A stretch of 64,000 nucleotides of DNA from Ignavibacteriales bacterium. GTDB taxonomy: Bacteria > Bacteroidota > Ignavibacteria > UBA10030. Where the stretch lies: positions 1 to 64,000 of the forward strand of contig JAPLFQ010000025.1 in NCBI GenBank assembly GCA_026390595.1. Direction: 5' to 3'. How positions within the stretch are numbered: position 1 is the stretch's first letter; each line of letters opens with the position of its first letter. A model generated the notes under the pieces. The model had not been told where the DNA came from. It made no database searches and saw nothing but the letters and a program-made list of their open reading frames with translations. Shown here one piece after another: positions 16,587-24,805 of the stretch. The position numbers and the translations under genes were made by a program.

Positions 16587-18956
16587 TCACAACTTATCAG
16601 CCATAACCTTCTCGATTGCCTCCTGAAGTTCCAGCCGCGAGACGGGTTTCGTGAGCACGGCCGCAGCGCCGCTGAGAGTCATCGCTTCCTTGCTGGCAGT
16701 CGAATCCTTACCTGTGATCACAAATACGGGGATGTCTTTTGTTGTCTCATCTTGTCTCAAGAGGTTCAGGAATTCGAACCCGTTCATTTCAGGCATGGAG
16801 TAATCGGTGAGAATGATACGCGGATGGCACCGCTTCGCGAGTTCAAGGGCTTCCTTTCCGTCGCACGCCTGGAGGATTTGCGATCCGGGGAATTGGCGTT
16901 TGAGATACCGTGAATGCAGCGCGCGTATCCCTTCGTCGTCATCAACAACTAATACGCTTTGCACGACATTCTCAATCATTTTTGGAAATCGAACGAGAAA
17001 TGTTGTGCCTGTACCGACTTCGCTTTCCACTGTGATCGAGCCTGAGTGTTTCTTCACGATCTCATGGACAACGGACAGGCCGAGCCCGGTTCCCTCTTCG
17101 CCAGCCAATCCCTTCCGTGTGTATTTCTCTTCGATCTTGAACAACTTCTTGAAATCGTCCTTTGGGATGCCCGCTCCCGTATCTTTTACGGCGAGCAGCC
17201 ACTGGTCATCGCTCGATTCATTCAAATCGATGCTGATAACGCCCCCCGCGGGTGTGAACTTCAGTGCGTTGCTGATCAGATTGCTGAACACCTGCATGAT
17301 CATCATTTCGTCCCCTCTCGTCTTCATCTGAGGTGGAAGTGTCGATCGCAGGGTAATATCTTTCTTCTTTGCCGTTCCCAGATGGGAAGTGACGCTGATG
17401 GCGACGACGGCGGAAAGGTCGACATCTTTGGCTTCGAATTTGATCCGCCCGGTTTCGAGGCGTGACCAGTCGAGCAGCTTATTCAACAGCTCCAGCTGTT
17501 TCTTCGCGGAGTTTTCTATGTGGCCGAGAAATTCCTTGCGTTCGACATCGGACAGGAACTCGCCTTCGTTTTGCAGAATCTCGCAGAAGCCGAGAATGCT
17601 CGTAAACGGCGACCGTAGATCGTGCGAGAGGATCGAGAACAAGCGATCTTTCTGAGCGTTCAACTCCGCAAGAGTCTCCTGTGATGTCTTGAGAGCGGCG
17701 AGGTGCTCCTGCACCCGGGTTTCGAGGGCTCTTCGTTCCGTGATGTCCTCAAGAATGCCTTCAAACGCCACGACAACTCCCGCTGAGTCCTTGACGGCGC
17801 GTGAATGTTCCAACACAATCATAACAGTGCCGTCCCTTCGCTTGAGAGTGAGCTCAACGTTTGAACAGGACCCTTGCTCGGTAAGCTTCGCAGAATGGGC
17901 GTTTCGCAAGTCGGGATTGACATACAAATCAGCGAGGTTCAACGAGGCAAGTTCTTCGAGAGTGTCATACCCCAACATCATGAGAAGGGCTGAGTTTGCC
18001 GAGATGAGTTTGCCATCGACGGTACTCTGGAATATCCCCTGCACTGCATTGTTAAAGAGGTCGTGATATTTCCGCTCGCTTTCCTCAAGTGCCTTTTCCG
18101 CTTCTTTGCGATCGGTGATATCCCGGCTGATACCCACGAGGCCGATGACATTACCGTGAGCGTCTCTCATCGGCACCTTGGTGACCGAAAAGCAGGTCGG
18201 ACGTCCTGACCGATCAACCAGGCGTTCTTCCTTCTCGAGGAAAGCGTTTCCAGAGCGGATCACCATCTGATCGTCCTCGAACATCCGTTCCGCCACATCG
18301 CGTGTGCGAAAATCAAAATCTGACTTGCCGACTACATCTGATTGTGAATGTGTGCCAAGGCCCTTGATATGTGCTTGATTGTTGATGATGAATCGGCTTT
18401 CGGAATCTTTCGCGAAGATGCGGTCAGGTAAGTTATCAATGACTGTGCGCAGCAATCCACGTTCGCGTTCCAGTTCCTGTTCCATCTGCTTTCGCTCTGT
18501 AATGTCATGAAAGATGCTGAGGTTATACGCTTCACCGTCGTGTCCTTCGATGAAAGAATTCGAGGTCTCGACATCTACGGTCGCTCCGCTAGCCAGGTTG
18601 ACCTGACGGTTCATCAATGGCTCCACGCTTCTCTCATTGAATCTCTTGCAATAGCTCTCGAGTGAGCGCGAGCGGTCGGTCAACTGGTTGTACACGACCG
18701 TAAACAGCTTCCCGACGAGTTCGCCACGCTGCATCCCTACGAATCGGCAGTATGCATCGTTTACCGCCACGATCACGCCTTCCGAGTCTGTGACCCTCAT
18801 GGCATCGGAGAAGTTTGTCCAGATTGATTCCATGAGCATCTGGAAATTGGGTCCGCTATGCAGATCCAAAGCCACTTGCTTCTCTTCTGGATTGGAGCGC
18901 CCCGATTGAGGTCGGAGGTAGGGAAGAACGTTGGAAGCGTAGATTGCCGTTGTCAT
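16587..18956 (-). CDS. PAS sensor histidine kinase with C-terminal receiver
   Basis: About 789 residues and no TM helix, so cytoplasmic. Three PAS units (the second with FAKDSESRFIINN) are followed by HisKA with H-box FSILSHDLRSPFTSILGF, HATPase_c (NLISNALKFTPAGG, DTGAGIP, GTGLGLSVV) and a receiver with Asp in IILTDYSMPEMNG. The start is ATG 18954-18956, preceded by GAGGAG; longer in-frame starts lack a site. A sigma-54 promoter lies about 36 bp upstream, so this kinase is itself probably under control of a sigma-54 activator such as that at 14365. Confidence 0.93.
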   Translation of the reverse strand: MTTAIYASNVLPYLRPQSGRSNPEEKQVALDLHSGPNFQMLMESIWTNFSDAMRVTDSEGVIVAVNDAYCRFVGMQRGELVGKLFTVVYNQLTDRSRSLESYCKRFNERSVEPLMNRQVNLASGATVDVETSNSFIEGHDGEAYNLSIFHDITERKQMEQELERERGLLRTVIDNLPDRIFAKDSESRFIINNQAHIKGLGTHSQSDVVGKSDFDFRTRDVAERMFEDDQMVIRSGNAFLEKEERLVDRSGRPTCFSVTKVPMRDAHGNVIGLVGISRDITDRKEAEKALEESERKYHDLFNNAVQGIFQSTVDGKLISANSALLMMLGYDTLEELASLNLADLYVNPDLRNAHSAKLTEQGSCSNVELTLKRRDGTVMIVLEHSRAVKDSAGVVVAFEGILEDITERRALETRVQEHLAALKTSQETLAELNAQKDRLFSILSHDLRSPFTSILGFCEILQNEGEFLSDVERKEFLGHIENSAKKQLELLNKLLDWSRLETGRIKFEAKDVDLSAVVAISVTSHLGTAKKKDITLRSTLPPQMKTRGDEMMIMQVFSNLISNALKFTPAGGVISIDLNESSDDQWLLAVKDTGAGIPKDDFKKLFKIEEKYTRKGLAGEEGTGLGLSVVHEIVKKHSGSITVESEVGTGTTFLVRFPKMIENVVQSVLVVDDDEGIRALHSRYLKRQFPGSQILQACDGKEALELAKRCHPRIILTDYSMPEMNGFEFLNLLRQDETTKDIPVFVITGKDSTASKEAMTLSGAAAVLTKPVSRLELQEAIEKVMADKL

Positions 18957-18991
18957 GATCGTGCTCCTCTGTGTGGTCAGGCACAGAGAGC

Positions 18992-19006
18992 GCAAATGAA
19001 GTACCA
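18992..19006 (-). promoter_or_regulatory. Sigma-54 (-24/-12) promoter for the PAS kinase
   Basis: On the minus strand the sequence is TGGTACTTCATTTGC, matching TGGCAC-N5-TTGC with correct GG-to-GC spacing and one mismatch. Transcription would start around 18980, about 25 bp before the ATG at 18956. Confidence 0.65.
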
Positions 19007-19331
19007 AGAGAAACCGGCATATTTCAAGCGAAATGAGGCATGACGGCCCATCTGAAGATGTAGAAGTTACAATATCGAACTCCTCGGTTGTTTCAAACAG
19101 AGCAATGAGTCAAGGAAGATTCTCAGAAGCTTTGGCGCTCCAAAATCCATGCCGCTGACACGTGTACACGGCCTCTCACCCCCACCTCGTCATCGATTGT
19201 GCGATTGTAAATATTTCAGCGATTTGACTTCCCCGTTGTTCTTCTGCCTCGCGTCATGATTGTCTGCTTACCCGCTGTCATCCCGCCACTTGCAGAGGCC
19301 GGGCTTCTCCGCAGTTGCGGCCAGATGAGTC
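19007..19331. other. Intergenic control region between two divergent sigma-54 promoters
   Basis: No credible gene. The 8-bp palindrome ACACGTGT lies near 19159 and could be part of an activator site, but this is a guess. An enhancer for an NtrC-type protein would be expected in this interval. Confidence 0.4.
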
Positions 19332-19347
19332 TGGCACTCACAATGCA
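19332..19347 (+). promoter_or_regulatory. Sigma-54 (-24/-12) promoter for the cohesin-like secreted protein
   Basis: TGGCACTCACAATGCA has the full TGGCAC -24 box and a TGCA -12 box at the exact GG-N10-GC spacing. Start of transcription near 19358, start codon at 19389. Confidence 0.7.
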
Positions 19348-19388
19348 CTTCTCGCTGCAGCAAATCAAACAGCAAGATGGAGAAGACA

Positions 19389-20159
19389 ATGTTCGGACGC
19401 TCAAGACATGGAAATCGATTCACAGCGGTGATTGCTCTATTACTGGCCCTCCAGATTCATGCTGCTCTCGCAGGCAACACACTGATCCCGAAAAGAACTT
19501 CGAACAATGTCATCTCGGTTGAGCTTACAAGCACCGATGCCATTGCGGGTTTCCAATTCTCGATCAATACCCGAGGTGGTGCCATGCTGCAGGCATACGA
19601 AGGAACTGACCGGTCCATCGCGGCAGGAATGGAATTCTATCAATACCTCAAGAACGATTCGACACTCAATGTTGTGATTCTGGCTCCGTATCGTTCGTCG
19701 TTGCCGACAGGTGAAGGCGCCGTCGGAAAAGTGTCTTTCACGCTCAGGACATTTTCAACGGCGGACACGGTTCGAGTGTTCTTGACTGGAGTGGTAATCT
19801 GCGATGCAAATGCCAAATATCTTGAGGTCTCTGCCGGGATGCTGGCCTGGAATAGGCAGGAAAGCAACGAAGTGAAACTCGCGACATTCGCACTCGAACA
19901 GAACTATCCGAACCCCTTCAATCCATCTACAACGATTTCCTACAAACTGGACACACCAGCAAATGTGCGACTGGTAATCTACGATGTCGCCGGGCGTTTG
20001 ATCAACACACTTGTAAGCGAATACCAAACTGAGGGCCGGTATGCCGTGCAGTGGAATGCCGGCGCTGTCCGCGGCCCAATGCTTGCTTCGGGAATGTATT
20101 TTGCCCGATTGCAGGTCGATGGCCTGGTTGCGACGAAGAAGATGATTCTGGCCAAGTGA
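19389..20159 (+). CDS. Secreted cohesin-like protein with T9SS sorting domain
   Basis: About 256 residues. A signal peptide (VIALLLALQIHAALAG) is followed by a domain of about 130 residues whose pattern (NVISVELTSTDAIAGFQFSI, GEGAVGKVSFTLRTF, FLTGVVICDA) resembles cohesin-type beta-sandwiches. The tail EQNYPNPFNPSTTISYKL ... MYFARLQVDG ... TKKMILAK is a type A T9SS sorting domain. The start ATG 19389 has GGAGAAG in front; ATG 19377 does not. It should be carried over the outer membrane by T9SS and anchored or released. A sigma-54 promoter precedes it. Binding partner unknown; the cohesin call is by pattern only. Confidence 0.8.
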   Translation: MFGRSRHGNRFTAVIALLLALQIHAALAGNTLIPKRTSNNVISVELTSTDAIAGFQFSINTRGGAMLQAYEGTDRSIAAGMEFYQYLKNDSTLNVVILAPYRSSLPTGEGAVGKVSFTLRTFSTADTVRVFLTGVVICDANAKYLEVSAGMLAWNRQESNEVKLATFALEQNYPNPFNPSTTISYKLDTPANVRLVIYDVAGRLINTLVSEYQTEGRYAVQWNAGAVRGPMLASGMYFARLQVDGLVATKKMILAK

Positions 20160-20178
20160 ATTTGGAAGGATACCCCCT

Positions 20179-20916
20179 ATGTCTATCCCGTGGAAACAAA
20201 TTCGGTCGATTGTTCCTGATCATCCAACACCGGTGGCACTCGAAAGCATCTGTTCGGAATTGTCGCACACCGGACGGTTGTATCTGAGCAGAATAGCATC
20301 TGTGATTGATCAGGTCGCGCCGTCACCCGGACGGATTGTCCACCTGCACACGACGAAGCTGGCCATGCGGCTGAGCGGACTGCAGCCCGTGGTTTTCTCG
20401 GCCATTGACGCCACCACGTATTTGCAGGTTGCACAGGTGAATTTGGCGATGACGTCTGCGGCAGCGCTGTCCTTTGTAGAATATGTGGCACACAGCTTCC
20501 CATTCACGATTTCGGAAATCAGAACGCGGAAAGGGATGCCATTCCACAATCCCAATGATCATCGGCCGCATCGTGACTTCCCCGCATTGATAGGAGAGCA
20601 GGGCTATGCGCATTCGTTCGTCGAGAACCACTCGAGCGACGCCCTCTTCTCGATCACTTCAAAAATGCAATTCAGGGGCTCGTCCGCAGATCAGAACTTT
20701 CCTGCCTCGGCGTACGAGTTACAGAGAGATCTCAACCAATTTCTTTTCTTCCACAATAACTTCAGATTTGTGCCGTGGTTGGAAGGAAAGACACCTATAC
20801 AGAAGCTCAAGACATTCAGGAACTTCCAGAACGTTCATTCATTCGGTCCGCCGGATGGATCTGCGGGCAAGCTGGCCCCTATCGCCATGAGATCGTCCGA
20901 ATTCGTGGATGGTTGA
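20179..20916 (+). CDS. Transposase/integrase-core-like protein lacking catalytic aspartates
   Basis: 245 residues, lying 19 bp after the previous gene. The order of motifs follows the rve core of IS481/IS3-type transposases: PGRIVHLHTTKL (first Asp expected where HLHT has His), VVFSAIDATTYLQVAQV, IRTRKGMPFHN (expected TDNGSEF, so the second Asp is lost), HSFVENHSSDALFS (Glu present) and FLFFHNNFRFVPWLEGKTPIQKL. The N-terminal HTH part is short or missing. The frame is intact although the active site is gone, which suggests a kept, non-transposing protein rather than a fresh relic. Role unknown. Confidence 0.65.
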   Translation: MSIPWKQIRSIVPDHPTPVALESICSELSHTGRLYLSRIASVIDQVAPSPGRIVHLHTTKLAMRLSGLQPVVFSAIDATTYLQVAQVNLAMTSAAALSFVEYVAHSFPFTISEIRTRKGMPFHNPNDHRPHRDFPALIGEQGYAHSFVENHSSDALFSITSKMQFRGSSADQNFPASAYELQRDLNQFLFFHNNFRFVPWLEGKTPIQKLKTFRNFQNVHSFGPPDGSAGKLAPIAMRSSEFVDG

Positions 20917-20976
20917 TACTGTCCTGATATTAACTCTAGAAAAGGCTACATTGAGACTGTTACCAAGGAGAATCAC

Positions 20977-22077
20977 ATGAATCCCATTCTTGTCATCGAC
21001 GACGAAGAAATGTACCGAAGCATGATCAGCAGCGTTTTGCGCCAGTCCGGATATACTGTTTTGGAGGCGGGCGATGGTGAAAAGGGGCTCGAGATCGTGC
21101 AAAATCAACCGGTCGAACTCATTATTTCCGATGTGATGATGGACAATCTCGACGGATTCGGGTTCATCGAAAGAGTCCGGATGGATCCCGCCAACGCTAC
21201 GATCCCCTTTATCTTCGTGACGGGACTTTCCGACAAGCAGACGATGCGAAAAGGTATGTCTCTCGGTGCTGATGACTTTCTTGTGAAGCCCTTCACGGGT
21301 GATGAGCTTCTGGCCGCTGTCGATTCGCGCTTGTCGAAGCGTAAGGAAAATACAGACGAGGCCGAGAGGAAGCTCTCGCAACTCCGGTCGAGCATCAGGC
21401 TTGCAATGCCTCACGAAATTCGGACTCCGCTCGCGAGCATCATCGGTTTCGCAGAGATCATTCGTGATGACGGGGACAAGCTCTCAGGAACCGAAATCGT
21501 TGAGTGTGGCAAGTTGCTGTACAAGTCGGGAAAAAGGCTGCAGAGGTTGCTGGAGAATTTCGTGATGTTTACGCAGATCGAAGTCATCGGCGCTGACGAG
21601 GAGAAGTTGGCATTCTTGAAATCCTCGCAGCTCCAGGAGACCGCGATGCTCATCCGTTGTACCAGTCGGAAAAAGGCAGAGCAGAACTGGCGCGTGGATG
21701 ATCTTGAGCTCGACTTGTCGGAGAGCCAGGTGGCCGTCTCAGGAATGCACTTTGAGAAGATATTCGACGAACTGGTCGACAACGCTTTCAAATTTTCGCC
21801 TGCCGGGAGCAAAGTATCGGTCACGACGTCTGTCAAAGGGGACGATTTTGTTCTGAAAGTGAAGGACCGTGGACGTGGAATGACCGCCGACCAAATCACG
21901 AACCTGGGCGCGTATGTTCAATTTGACAGACCGGCGTACGAGCAGCAAGGATCCGGGTTGGGTCTCACAATCGCCAAGCGCCTTGTTGAGCTTTATGGGG
22001 GTCGGATGGAATTTGAAAATACATCTGGACAGGGGCTGAGCGTTGAAGTGCATCTGCCGGTTGCCGGTTCGCAGTAG
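20977..22077 (+). CDS. Receiver-histidine kinase (REC-HisKA-HATPase)
   Basis: 366 residues; ATG with AAGGAG 6 nt upstream. The receiver (residues 3-120) has Asp in LIISDVMMDNLDG and Lys in FLVKPFTGDE. HisKA has H-box AMPHEIRTPLASIIGFAE, and the ATPase motifs are DELVDNAFKFSPAGS, VKDRGRGM and GSGLGLTIAKRL. A receiver in front of a kinase is the layout of relay kinases that are switched by phosphorylation from another protein. No TM segments, hence cytoplasmic. A candidate upstream donor is one of the PAS kinases in this window. Confidence 0.92.
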   Translation: MNPILVIDDEEMYRSMISSVLRQSGYTVLEAGDGEKGLEIVQNQPVELIISDVMMDNLDGFGFIERVRMDPANATIPFIFVTGLSDKQTMRKGMSLGADDFLVKPFTGDELLAAVDSRLSKRKENTDEAERKLSQLRSSIRLAMPHEIRTPLASIIGFAEIIRDDGDKLSGTEIVECGKLLYKSGKRLQRLLENFVMFTQIEVIGADEEKLAFLKSSQLQETAMLIRCTSRKKAEQNWRVDDLELDLSESQVAVSGMHFEKIFDELVDNAFKFSPAGSKVSVTTSVKGDDFVLKVKDRGRGMTADQITNLGAYVQFDRPAYEQQGSGLGLTIAKRLVELYGGRMEFENTSGQGLSVEVHLPVAGSQ

Positions 22078-22162
22078 TGGAGAAGACGAAGTTGCACAGC
22101 AGTGAGAGGCGAGGATCCTTAACCTGAGGCAGCTGGAAACAAGACAGACTCAACTCAGCACT

Positions 22163-22441
22163 ATGCATGAAGTTGTAAAAGGATTCCAGCACAGAATTAA
22201 CAATCCGTTGGCAACTATTTCTCTCACTCTCTGTGGCGCGAAGCGGTCCTTAGCTGGCAATCCCTCCATCCTCGGGCAATTAAGCTGTATTGAGATGTCA
22301 GCGAAGCGTATCGAGCAGGCCATGATGGATTTCTCTGAGGCAGAGAACTATGAGGTTGAGCGCGTTGGGCACGTTATTGGAAACGTTGCCAGTCCTCTTT
22401 CTCTTGAGCATTCCGCCCGATGGAACTGCACGAATGGATAA
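22163..22441 (+). CDS. Orphan HisKA-like (DHp) domain, probably a kinase remnant
   Basis: 92 residues. GFQHRINNPLATISLTL looks like an H-box (His-x-Ile-Asn-Asn-Pro-Leu) and AKRIEQAMMDFSE like the second DHp helix. No ATPase domain follows and the tail is composition-poor. It may be a decayed kinase or a small phosphotransfer module. Start and reality are uncertain. Confidence 0.45.
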   Translation: MHEVVKGFQHRINNPLATISLTLCGAKRSLAGNPSILGQLSCIEMSAKRIEQAMMDFSEAENYEVERVGHVIGNVASPLSLEHSARWNCTNG

Positions 22442-22862
22442 TGTGAAGGCGAGAAAGTGAGTTTTAGTCGGGCTCTGGTTCTTCGGCACTGCTATCGAGA
22501 CCGAGATGCTTTCTCGCTGAGACTGCCCGTCGAAAGCCAACCAAATGCTACGGATATTCTGCCCGCGAGTACTTTCGGAGTTGTTTGTCCTTGAGAAATC
22601 CCGCGTAGCCAACCGTATCCTTCCCTGGTTTTGCAGAATTGCTCCGATCCGTCTCGACGTGATGATTAGGGCAGACGATGCCGTTATCATCAGCTGCTGG
22701 AATGAAGGGATTGCGAGTCGAGAAAAATGTCCTTACCATTTACTAACACGAGCCTATACCAGCGGATACGAGCTGGTATAAAATCTTACCATGCATCGAG
22801 GTTTTTTGGATTCTTGGTGAGATGGGGGAGATTAGAATCGTGGAAAATGAAGTAATTTGAAC
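22442..22862. other. Intergenic stretch without a credible gene
   Basis: Short open frames occur but none has a recognisable domain, a good ribosome site or plausible codon use. Confidence 0.5.
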
Positions 22863-22897
22863 GACCCCGTAGCTCAGTTGGATAGAGCAACAGCCTT
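22863..22897 (+). pseudogene. 5' half of tRNA-Arg, duplicated and broken in the anticodon loop
   Basis: 35 bases identical to 22998-23032 of the intact tRNA (acceptor 5' strand, D arm, anticodon stem 5' strand and first three loop bases). Identity stops exactly at the anticodon. The 100 bp up to the real tRNA hold two hairpins: 22901-22913 with 22929-22943, and TCCCGAC (22948-22954) with GTCGGGA (22962-22968). Confidence 0.85.
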
Positions 22898-22997
22898 TTC
22901 GAAAATGGCCCACGAACGCTGTTTGTGAGTGGCTGCCATTTTCAGAATCCCGACGATTTGAGTCGGGACTAAGCGTCGAAGAAGATAGGCGGTAGTT

Positions 22998-23071
22998 GAC
23001 CCCGTAGCTCAGTTGGATAGAGCAACAGCCTTCTAAGCTGTAGGTCGCGCGTTTGAGTCGCGCCGGGGTCG
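22998..23071 (+). tRNA. tRNA-Arg (anticodon TCT)
   Basis: The cloverleaf closes fully: acceptor GACCCCG with CGGGGTC, D stem GCTC/GAGC, anticodon stem ACAGC/GCTGT around loop CTTCTAA (anticodon TCT), a 5-nt variable loop, and T stem GCGCG/CGCGC. The T loop is TTTGAGT, so position 56 is T instead of the usual C. CCA is not encoded. Discriminator base G. Confidence 0.93.
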
Positions 23072-23077
23072 CAAGGA

Positions 23078-23161
23078 ATTGTCGATTGCCGATTTTCGAT
23101 TGTCGATTGAGAAACGGCACGGTTTGTATGAGCACTGTCGAATGCCGATTGTCGATTGTGG
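23078..23161. repeat. Degenerate 7-bp repeats (ATTGTCG type) after the tRNA
   Basis: Units ATTGTCG, ATTGCCG, ATTTTCG and ATTGTCG run from 23078 to 23105. AATGCCG, ATTGTCG and ATTGTGG run from 23141 to 23161. They start 7 bp after the tRNA end. Confidence 0.75.
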
Positions 23162-23194
23162 TTTCGTCGCGGTCGGCATGACTATTGATAGGCA

Positions 23195-24712
23195 GTGGCC
23201 ATCGCGCTGCTTGCTGTGTTTCTCTGTGGACACTCGAGCGCCGGACTGCACACGGGCTCCAGGAGCTCCATCGGCGCCCCCCAGAAGCATGAAGTGTTGG
23301 CAAGCCGCGTCGTCCGACCGGGAGTCACATACTACTACCTTGCTCCCGCAAGCGGTCCCTGGAGAATCTATGTTCTCGAGATCGACCTCAAACACGCCGA
23401 GCTTGAAATTACAGCGTCGAGGGCATTCGACCGGCTTTTTGGCCGAGAAAAAACCACGTCGATCGCGCGTCGGCACGAAACGCCGGACCGGACAGTGGTT
23501 GCTGCGCTGAATGCTGATTTCTTCAGTCTGACAACCGGCGAGAACGAGAACAACTGTGTCATCGAGAAAGAGTTCGTCAAAGGGACGAAGATGACCGGGT
23601 CTCCGAACGATATCTTCGACAACATCCATTCTCAGTTCGCTCTTACCGTCGACCGCAAGCCACTGCTTGAGAGGTTCCAATTTTCCGGCAAAGCATTCAT
23701 CGGGCAGAAAGCTGCCATCGATTTGTTCGGTGTCAATGACGCGCCGAAATCAAACACGGTTGTGCTCTTCAACCGCTATTTTGGACCCTCGACGCCAACC
23801 GACACCGTGAAAATGGCTATCAACGAGGTAAGCCTGCACGCCTTCAAGAGAAGGATGGATACTGTCTATGCGTTCGTGACAGGAAAGTCGACCTCAGGAA
23901 GTTCTGCTCTCGGGACTGAGACGCTCGTGCTTTCCGGATATAACCTCTCTCCCCAACATGGGATGACAACCGCAAGCGTCGGTGATACAGTGAAACTCTG
24001 GCTGGGCACCAACCTGAACACCGGTATTCCGGGAACGCTTGTCGGCGGCTGGCCGAGAATCGTCCTCAACGGGAAAAACATCGGGGGGATGACCGATTCC
24101 ATCGAAGGTACTTTTCCTTCCTTCTCATCCCAAAGAAACCCGCGAAGCGGCGTTGGCTTTTCAAGGGACAGCACAACCGTCTATTTCTTTGCCGTGGACG
24201 GCCGACAAACAACAAGCGTAGGCATGACGCTGTACGAATTTGCCGATATCATGATTGCGCAGGGGGTTTATCAGGGCTTGAATCTTGATGGCGGAGGATC
24301 GACGACCTTCGTCCTTGAAGGGGCGATAATGAACGTCCCCTCCGATGCGACCGGCGAACGCCCTGTTGGCAACTGTCTTCTTCTTACCGCGCCAGGACAG
24401 GTGACCTCAGCTATCAGGAACCAGGACTTGCCGGCAGCGTTTTCGCTCTCGCAGAACTTCCCAAACCCGTTCAATCCCGCCACAGCTATCAGCTATCAGC
24501 TATTAGCTATTAGCTCTGTAACGCTTGAAGTGTATGACGTTTTGGGGAGAGAAGTCATTACCCTGGTCGATGGGGTTCAGGCACCTGGAAGCCACTCGGT
24601 GAGGTGGGATGGCCGAGACGGCAGGGGTGAGGCGGTTTCGACGGGAGTTTATCTTTACCAGCTCCGTGCCGGAGGTTCGGCGATGACCAAGAAGATGGTC
24701 TTGTTGCAATAG
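23195..24712 (+). CDS. Secreted phosphodiester glycosidase (NAGPA/DUF2233 family) with T9SS tail
   Basis: 505 residues. A signal-like N-terminus (MAIALLAVFLCGHSSAG) precedes a core with the family signposts VVAALNADFFSL, RSGVGFSRDS and GLNLDGGGSTTFV. Members include the human uncovering enzyme that removes N-acetylglucosamine from phosphodiesters; bacterial ones act on cell-surface or biofilm glycans. A type A T9SS sorting domain ends the protein (SQNFPNPFNPATAISYQL ... GVYLYQLRAG ... TKKMVLLQ). The GTG start at 23195 has a poor ribosome site, so the start is uncertain. A 7-bp repeat array lies inside the sorting domain at 24484-24518. Confidence 0.85.
   Translation: MAIALLAVFLCGHSSAGLHTGSRSSIGAPQKHEVLASRVVRPGVTYYYLAPASGPWRIYVLEIDLKHAELEITASRAFDRLFGREKTTSIARRHETPDRTVVAALNADFFSLTTGENENNCVIEKEFVKGTKMTGSPNDIFDNIHSQFALTVDRKPLLERFQFSGKAFIGQKAAIDLFGVNDAPKSNTVVLFNRYFGPSTPTDTVKMAINEVSLHAFKRRMDTVYAFVTGKSTSGSSALGTETLVLSGYNLSPQHGMTTASVGDTVKLWLGTNLNTGIPGTLVGGWPRIVLNGKNIGGMTDSIEGTFPSFSSQRNPRSGVGFSRDSTTVYFFAVDGRQTTSVGMTLYEFADIMIAQGVYQGLNLDGGGSTTFVLEGAIMNVPSDATGERPVGNCLLLTAPGQVTSAIRNQDLPAAFSLSQNFPNPFNPATAISYQLLAISSVTLEVYDVLGREVITLVDGVQAPGSHSVRWDGRDGRGEAVSTGVYLYQLRAGGSAMTKKMVLLQ
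24484..24518. repeat. 7-bp tandem array inside a T9SS sorting domain
   Basis: AGCTATC (twice), AGCTATT (twice) and AGCTCTG lie in exact 7-bp phase. They encode the stretch SYQLLAISS between the NPFNP motif and the VTLEVYD strand. Confidence 0.85.
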
Positions 24713-24805
24713 GTGCTTGATCTTCGTTCCGGCCGGTACGATGTTGGAACAAATGCAGGCAACCTGCCAAATAGTTGTTCTTCGGTTTGAGAGTAGGGAT
24801 GGGGT

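Noticed and set aside
22863-22997. Group I intron in the anticodon loop of the first tRNA copy
   Set aside because: The break is at a plausible place, but the insert is only about 100 bp and no matching 3' exon follows before the next full tRNA.
22863-23071. Prophage or integrative element attached at tRNA-Arg
   Set aside because: The duplicated part is the 5' half and no integrase, phage or conjugation genes follow; the integrase-like gene at 20179 lacks catalytic residues.
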